Positions 6,393-10,167 of a stretch of DNA of 10,167 nucleotides are shown here, in pieces. The notes under the pieces were generated by a model, which was given only the letters and a program-made list of their open reading frames with translations, was not told the origin of the DNA and did no database searches. The position numbers were made by a program, and so were the translations under genes. Position 1 is the stretch's first letter, and each line of letters starts with the position of its first letter. This stretch comes from an uncultured Burkholderiaceae bacterium (GTDB lineage: Bacteria > Pseudomonadota > Gammaproteobacteria > Burkholderiales > Burkholderiaceae): positions 1 to 10,167 of the forward strand of contig CALMPB010000487.1 of assembly GCA_937871985.1 (NCBI GenBank), given 5' to 3'.

Positions 6393-7145
6393 TCAAAGCA
6401 GGTTCTTCAATTTCGCCAGCCAGCCTTCGTCCTGCCCATGGTGCGGGCGCTCGACATTGTTGGTGAGCGCATTGACCAGGGTGACGAGATTGATCGGGTC
6501 GAAGTCCATGCCGTGGAAATTCGCCCGCCACCGGCCTTCCTTGTCGATCACATGTGTGACGATGCCGTGCATCTGGTAGCCGTCATCGGTCAGCGTGAAC
6601 TTATGACCGAAGGCTTCCGCCAGCTTGCGGGTCGTGTTCTCGGGCTGGTCCTGGGTCGTGGTCAGGAACAGCCAGTTGACCGGGTCAAGGCCATGCGCCG
6701 GCCCATAGGCCTTGAGCACGTCGGGCGTGTCCTTGCTTGGATCGGTGGTGATGCTGGTGAAGACGACCTGATCTTTCATCGGCGTGCTGTTCACCATCTT
6801 CTGGATCTCGGCGATCTTCTCGGCATGCAGCGGGCATACATCAGGGCACGACGTGTAGATGAAATGGAGCACCACCACCTTTCCGACGAGATTTGCCAAC
6901 CGCACGATGCGGCCGTCTTCCGCACGCAGTGTGAAATCGGGCGTCGGCTTATCGATCTGCTGGAAATATCTCTCATCGCTTTGCAGCATCGCGTCGACGT
7001 CATCCAGCGAATGTGCCCGCGCGCCATGCGCGAAGCCGATGGTCAACGCCGCCAGCGCAACCAAGTCGCGCAGCAAGAATGTCCATAGGCTCCAGGTCGA
7101 TGAAACGCCTCGAGCCGCTGGCCCGCTTTGCATTCGGACGAGCAT
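6393..7145 (-). CDS. SCO/SenC-family copper-delivery protein
   Basis: SCO proteins are thioredoxin-like copper chaperones and thiol reductases, best known for CuA-site assembly of cytochrome c oxidase. The 250-residue product has an N-terminal membrane anchor or signal (about 23-45), then a thioredoxin-like fold with the copper-binding CPDVC pair (Cys100 and Cys104) and the conserved histidine in MHGIVTHVIDKEG (His193). All three copper ligands are present. The ATG at 7145 follows GAGGTGGGG and overlaps the previous gene's TGA by one base (TGATG), so translation is coupled. No cytochrome oxidase genes are in view, and the nearest copper enzyme is the multicopper oxidase of the same cluster. 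Confidence 0.93.
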   Translation of the reverse strand: MLVRMQSGPAARGVSSTWSLWTFLLRDLVALAALTIGFAHGARAHSLDDVDAMLQSDERYFQQIDKPTPDFTLRAEDGRIVRLANLVGKVVVLHFIYTSCPDVCPLHAEKIAEIQKMVNSTPMKDQVVFTSITTDPSKDTPDVLKAYGPAHGLDPVNWLFLTTTQDQPENTTRKLAEAFGHKFTLTDDGYQMHGIVTHVIDKEGRWRANFHGMDFDPINLVTLVNALTNNVERPHHGQDEGWLAKLKNLL

Positions 7146-7474
7146 CAATCCCCACCTCTCGTATCAACGGATGGTGCTTTCGGAATGTCGGCGCGTTCCT
7201 CTTTGGAAACATCCCCTGTCGAGCATGAGCGACCGGTCATCCGGTTCATGCACAGGCCAAGTGCGCACATAGCGGCACAGGGCAGGAGGCTGAGCAGCAC
7301 CGGCGCGATGCCGACGGCGACTAGCCACGACCAGTTGAAGGCAATGCCGAGAATGGCGACGGCCGCGCCAGCGGCGATCAGACCGCGCGGCCCGCTCAGA
7401 GTGGAACGAACGAAGGACTGGATATCGCGGCGCGGTGACGCCTGCCGGCCCTGGCTCAGTTCTGTCGAGGTCAT
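7145..7474 (-). CDS. Small two-helix membrane protein with a PCAAMCALGLCM motif
   Basis: The 109-residue product has a charged N-terminus, two hydrophobic helices (about 31-49 and 50-76) and a polar tail. The second helix ends in LPCAAMCALGLCMN (Cys66, Cys70, Cys75), with another cysteine at 84. Cysteines and methionines at a membrane face suggest a metal or redox role, but the family is not recognised with certainty. The ATG at 7474 is chosen over an in-frame start 69 nt upstream because a GGGA site sits about 8 nt before it and the longer start would overlap the TlpA-like gene. It lies 14 nt after that gene and overlaps the SCO start by one base, a firm sign of operon membership. Confidence 0.75.
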   Translation of the reverse strand: MTSTELSQGRQASPRRDIQSFVRSTLSGPRGLIAAGAAVAILGIAFNWSWLVAVGIAPVLLSLLPCAAMCALGLCMNRMTGRSCSTGDVSKEERADIPKAPSVDTRGGD

Positions 7475-7488
7475 GTCATTTCCCTTTC

Positions 7489-8016
7489 TCATTTGGCGAC
7501 GATGCGACCGCGGATGAAGTCGACCATGTCGGGAGCATCCCACTCAACCGGCCCGATCAGGCGACCGACCTCCTTGCCCCGGCGGTCGATAAGCAAGGTT
7601 GTCGGAAGGCCTACGGTGCCGAGCGCGAACATGGCCTTGGCCGAGATATCGATGTTCAGCGAAAGGTGGGTGACGCCGGTTTCGGCGAAGAATTTCGTGA
7701 CCAGCTCCGGGCCGCCACGATCCACGGAGAGTGCGACGGCCTCAAAATCGGGCCCGCCGAGCTTTGCCTGCAACCGGTCCAGAGTCGGCATTTCCTTGCG
7801 GCAGGGTGAGCACCATGTCGCCCAGATGTTGAGCAGCACGACCTTGCCGGAATAATCGGCGAGCGTCTTCGGCTGGCCGGTTGCGTCCGTGAAGCTGATC
7901 TCCGGCACGGCGGCAGGGGTATCGAGAACGGCGAAGTTCTGCGGGGCCTGCGCCGCCGATGCGGGCTGCCATGCGACGATTAGCGCCCCGAACAGGACGG
8001 TAGCGAATGGCTTCAT
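7489..8016 (-). CDS. TlpA/ResA-like secreted thioredoxin
   Basis: Proteins of this group reduce disulfides in the periplasm, in particular those of copper-site and cytochrome c partners; Bradyrhizobium TlpA reduces ScoI and the CuA subunit. The 175-residue product has a cleavable-looking signal peptide ending ASA at about 19-21, the active site WCSPC (Cys69, Cys72) and the cis-proline loop GLPTT (Pro138). The ATG at 8016 overlaps the TGA of the CcmG-like gene (ATGA), with GGAG upstream. The SCO gene a few hundred bases downstream makes the TlpA-SCO pairing attractive here. Confidence 0.93.
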   Translation of the reverse strand: MKPFATVLFGALIVAWQPASAAQAPQNFAVLDTPAAVPEISFTDATGQPKTLADYSGKVVLLNIWATWCSPCRKEMPTLDRLQAKLGGPDFEAVALSVDRGGPELVTKFFAETGVTHLSLNIDISAKAMFALGTVGLPTTLLIDRRGKEVGRLIGPVEWDAPDMVDFIRGRIVAK

Positions 8017-8618
8017 GGTCTCTGCTCCTTCGCCTCGGCCCTCAACCGCGCGACGAGCGGCAGGATCGTCTTTTCCAGCGCCTCATCTGTCACGGCGCCG
8101 ATGTGCTTGTAGACAATGCGGCCGTCAGCACTCACCACGAAAGTTTCCGGCACGCCATAGACGCCCCAGTCTATGGCGACGCGGCCGGTGAGGTCCGCGC
8201 CGGTACGCGTATAGGGATCGCCATCCGTGTCGAGCCATCGTGCGGCATCGTCAGGCTGATCCTTGTAGTTGAGTCCATGCAGCGGCACCGTCCCGCTCTT
8301 AGCCAGTTGCATGAACACGGGGTGCTCCTCGCGGCAGGCAAGGCACCACGACGCGAAAACGTTGACCAGCGAGACTTCGCCACGCAGGTCGCCGCTCGAC
8401 AGGCCAAGCGTGCGCCCTTGGACCGGCGGCAGGCTGAATTCTGGCACCGGCTTGTTGATCAGCGCCGATGGAATATCAGACGCGTTGCGCGTAAGTCCCC
8501 AGCCGAGCAGCACGGCGAGAGCGACGAAAACCATCACAGGTAATAGGACCGCCAGTCGGTGCAGCACGGCGCGCCGGACAGTCGGCGCATCGGATGGGAC
8601 GGTGCCACTGTTGTTCAT
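8013..8618 (-). CDS. CcmG/DsbE-like membrane-anchored thioredoxin
   Basis: CcmG/DsbE proteins are membrane-tethered thioredoxins that accept electrons from CcdA or DsbD, usually to reduce apocytochrome c. The 201-residue product has one N-terminal helix (about 20-41), a thioredoxin domain with WCLAC at 91-95 (Cys92, Cys95), REEHP just after it, and the cis-proline loop YGVPETFV (Pro157). The usual proline before the second cysteine is replaced by alanine. No other ccm gene is seen, so a role in the copper cluster rather than in cytochrome c maturation is likely. It starts 44 nt after the DUF411 gene with a GGGTGG site and overlaps the TlpA-like gene by 4 nt. Confidence 0.92.
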   Translation of the reverse strand: MNNSGTVPSDAPTVRRAVLHRLAVLLPVMVFVALAVLLGWGLTRNASDIPSALINKPVPEFSLPPVQGRTLGLSSGDLRGEVSLVNVFASWCLACREEHPVFMQLAKSGTVPLHGLNYKDQPDDAARWLDTDGDPYTRTGADLTGRVAIDWGVYGVPETFVVSADGRIVYKHIGAVTDEALEKTILPLVARLRAEAKEQRP

Positions 8619-8662
8619 TCGTCACCACCCAGTGACGGCTTGACGACCGATCAACACTGATT

Positions 8663-9103
8663 TCACTCCGTCGCGTAGACGGTCGGCGCCTTGCCATCCT
8701 TGGTGAAGGCATAGACCGTCCAGGTTTCGTCCTTCCGGCCACCCATCCCGGGCGCGCCCGCAGGCATGCCGGCGAGCGTGATGCCTGTGACGGCCGGCCG
8801 TTCGGCGAGAAGCTTCTTGACGATGTCGACCGGCACCAAGCCATCGACGACATAGCCGTCGACCATCATCGTGTGGCAGCCTTCGAGATCGGTCGGCACG
8901 CCTGCATCGCCGCTGATTTGCGAGAGATTGTTGACCGGTTTGATGTCGACCTTGAAGCCATTCTTCTCGAGATAGGCGGCATAAGCCTCGCAGCAGCTGC
9001 ATTGCGGGTTCTTGTACATCACCGCGTTGATCGTCGCAGCGAGTGCCGGCAGCGGCGCTGCGATTGCGAGGCCAAGGGCAGTGAGCGCGTAGGTTAGTTT
9101 CAT
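8663..9103 (-). CDS. DUF411-family periplasmic putative copper-binding protein
   Basis: DUF411 proteins are small periplasmic proteins commonly encoded beside copper-resistance genes and thought to bind or deliver metal. The 146-residue product has a signal peptide ending near ALAAT (about 20-24), the cysteine cluster CSCCE (Cys35, Cys37, Cys38), EGCHT (Cys76, His77), and the conserved segment GMPAGAPGMGG at 112-122. The ATG at 9103 has a strong AAGGAG site. It follows the multicopper oxidase gene by 37 nt on the same strand. The family match is firm, the copper role is inferred from context. Confidence 0.93.
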   Translation of the reverse strand: MKLTYALTALGLAIAAPLPALAATINAVMYKNPQCSCCEAYAAYLEKNGFKVDIKPVNNLSQISGDAGVPTDLEGCHTMMVDGYVVDGLVPVDIVKKLLAERPAVTGITLAGMPAGAPGMGGRKDETWTVYAFTKDGKAPTVYATE

Positions 9104-9140
9104 TTTGTTGTTCTCCTTGGTTGATAGGTTGGATTGAACA

Positions 9141-10167
9141 TCAGGTCACCCGAAAGACGGTCATCAGGCCGGCCATCTGGTGATCGATGACATGGCAGTG
9201 CAGCATCCAGTCGCCGGGATTGTCCGCAACGAAGGCGCATTCGACGATGTCCTTTGGTGCCAGCAGAACCGTGTCCTGCCATTGCCGGTGCGGCACCGGC
9301 GCACCGTTGCGCGAAAGTACCGACAGACTGAAGCCGTGGACATGCATGGGGTGCCACCAGGCGGTTTCGTTGCGGATGATAAGGTGACAGGTAGCGCCCC
9401 GTTCGAGCGCGAATTGCGGCGCCATGCCGGCATGGCCGTCGCCGGTCATCGACATGCCGTTGATCGCCCACGCAGCGCCACCGTTCATGCCGGGCATTCC
9501 CATGCCCATCATGCCACCGACGCCGGCAAGCTTGCCGCCGCCCGTCATGCCACCCTGGAGCACGATCTCCCAGCGGATGGTTCGAGCGCGATCGGGCTCG
9601 GGCAATGGATTGCGTGGCAAGGCAAGCGGCGCGTCGAGCGGATTGGCCCTGAGCGGCGGCGCTCTGTCATAAGCGAGCGTGGTCAGCGGGTATGCAAGGC
9701 CGTCGTAGACGTCGTCCATCACGTCATGCCGACTACCGGGGTCACCCTGCATGTCGATGGCGACATCGATGCGCATCGCCGGCGCCAGCACAAGACGGCC
9801 GTCCTCCGGCTCATGTGGGTCGCACGGCTGACCGTCAATTGCTACTATCACCGGCCTGTGACCCTCGAAACGCAGCGCCATTATGCGCGCAAGTGATGCG
9901 TTGACGAGCCGCAGCCTGACGCGCTCGCCGGCTCGCACAGGCTGGTTCGTCGGCGCCGATCCGTTGATCGTAACCTCGTTGCCAACGCGGCCGGACATCG
10001 CGGCATCCATCGTGCTGCCGAAACCTCCAGCAATCTGCTTGTCGCCCGAGAGGCGCCAATCCTGCAACATCCACAACAGGTCGCGATCAACGGCAACGGG
10101 CTCCGCCTCCTCGACGATCAGCGGACCGGCGAGTCCACGGCCCATCTGCACCAGGCTGCCTGCATGC
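9141..10167 (-). CDS. Multicopper oxidase (5' end outside window)
   Basis: Multicopper oxidases oxidise Cu(I), phenols or metals and reduce oxygen to water, and copper-resistance types act in the periplasm. The frame enters at the right edge and encodes 341 residues to TGA at 9141; the first read HAGSLVQMGRGLAGPLIV, the end of a type 2/3 copper motif. C-terminal copper sites are intact: HPMHVHG (about 272-278) and HCHVIDH (about 323-329) followed by QMAGLM, which puts leucine at the axial type 1 position. A methionine-rich stretch (about 206-251, with MMGMGMPGM) resembles the Met-rich regions of CueO/CopA enzymes that bind Cu(I). The N-terminal domain and signal (often Tat) are off the window. 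It heads the visible part of the copper/thiol cluster. Confidence 0.95.
   Translation of the reverse strand, partial: HAGSLVQMGRGLAGPLIVEEAEPVAVDRDLLWMLQDWRLSGDKQIAGGFGSTMDAAMSGRVGNEVTINGSAPTNQPVRAGERVRLRLVNASLARIMALRFEGHRPVIVAIDGQPCDPHEPEDGRLVLAPAMRIDVAIDMQGDPGSRHDVMDDVYDGLAYPLTTLAYDRAPPLRANPLDAPLALPRNPLPEPDRARTIRWEIVLQGGMTGGGKLAGVGGMMGMGMPGMNGGAAWAINGMSMTGDGHAGMAPQFALERGATCHLIIRNETAWWHPMHVHGFSLSVLSRNGAPVPHRQWQDTVLLAPKDIVECAFVADNPGDWMLHCHVIDHQMAGLMTVFRVT

Noticed and set aside
6438..7088. Plus-strand frame of 216 codons
   Set aside because: Lies wholly opposite the SCO gene, which has all its copper ligands; long antisense frames are common in GC-rich DNA.
8007..8543. Plus-strand frame of 178 codons
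   Set aside because: Antisense to the CcmG-like gene, which has the active site and an operon overlap.
9180..9896. Plus-strand frame of 238 codons
   Set aside because: Opposite the multicopper oxidase with intact copper motifs; no family resemblance of its own.

Overview
The window is GC-rich DNA whose protein families point to an alphaproteobacterium (rhizobial or sphingomonad type). That taxonomic reading is inferred from family resemblance only. Every gene I can support lies on the minus strand, so the window reads from its right edge to its left. The ParB-like gene at the left edge suggests a plasmid or other conjugative/accessory replicon.

Right block (10167 down to about 4209): a tight run of nine genes for periplasmic copper and thiol chemistry. 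In transcription order they are: a multicopper oxidase (5' end outside the window), a DUF411 putative copper-binding protein, a membrane-anchored CcmG/DsbE-like thioredoxin (WCLAC), a secreted TlpA-like thioredoxin (WCSPC), a small cysteine-bearing membrane protein, a SCO/SenC copper-delivery protein, a DsbA/DsbG-like thioredoxin (CPYC), the CcdA electron-transfer membrane protein, and a small exported protein with nine cysteines and an internal KGPCC...GLAKY repeat. Gaps are 50 nt or less and several genes overlap by 1-4 nt, so this looks like one operon. The likely logic is that CcdA brings reducing power across the membrane, the thioredoxins keep copper-site cysteines reduced, and SCO and DUF411 handle copper for the oxidase or the cysteine-rich protein.

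Middle block (4134 down to 1472): a membrane-anchored alpha/beta hydrolase, a doubtful small membrane ORF, and an ECF sigma factor translationally coupled (GTGA overlap) to its six-helix NrsF/DUF1109-type anti-sigma factor. In Caulobacter the equivalent pair answers heavy-metal stress, which makes its position next to a copper cluster suggestive.

Left block (1471 down to 1): about 930 bases with no confident gene but with several inverted repeats and one weak ORF that looks like a gene remnant, then the 5' part of a ParB-family gene that runs off the left edge. No rRNA, tRNA, CRISPR array or complete insertion sequence was seen.
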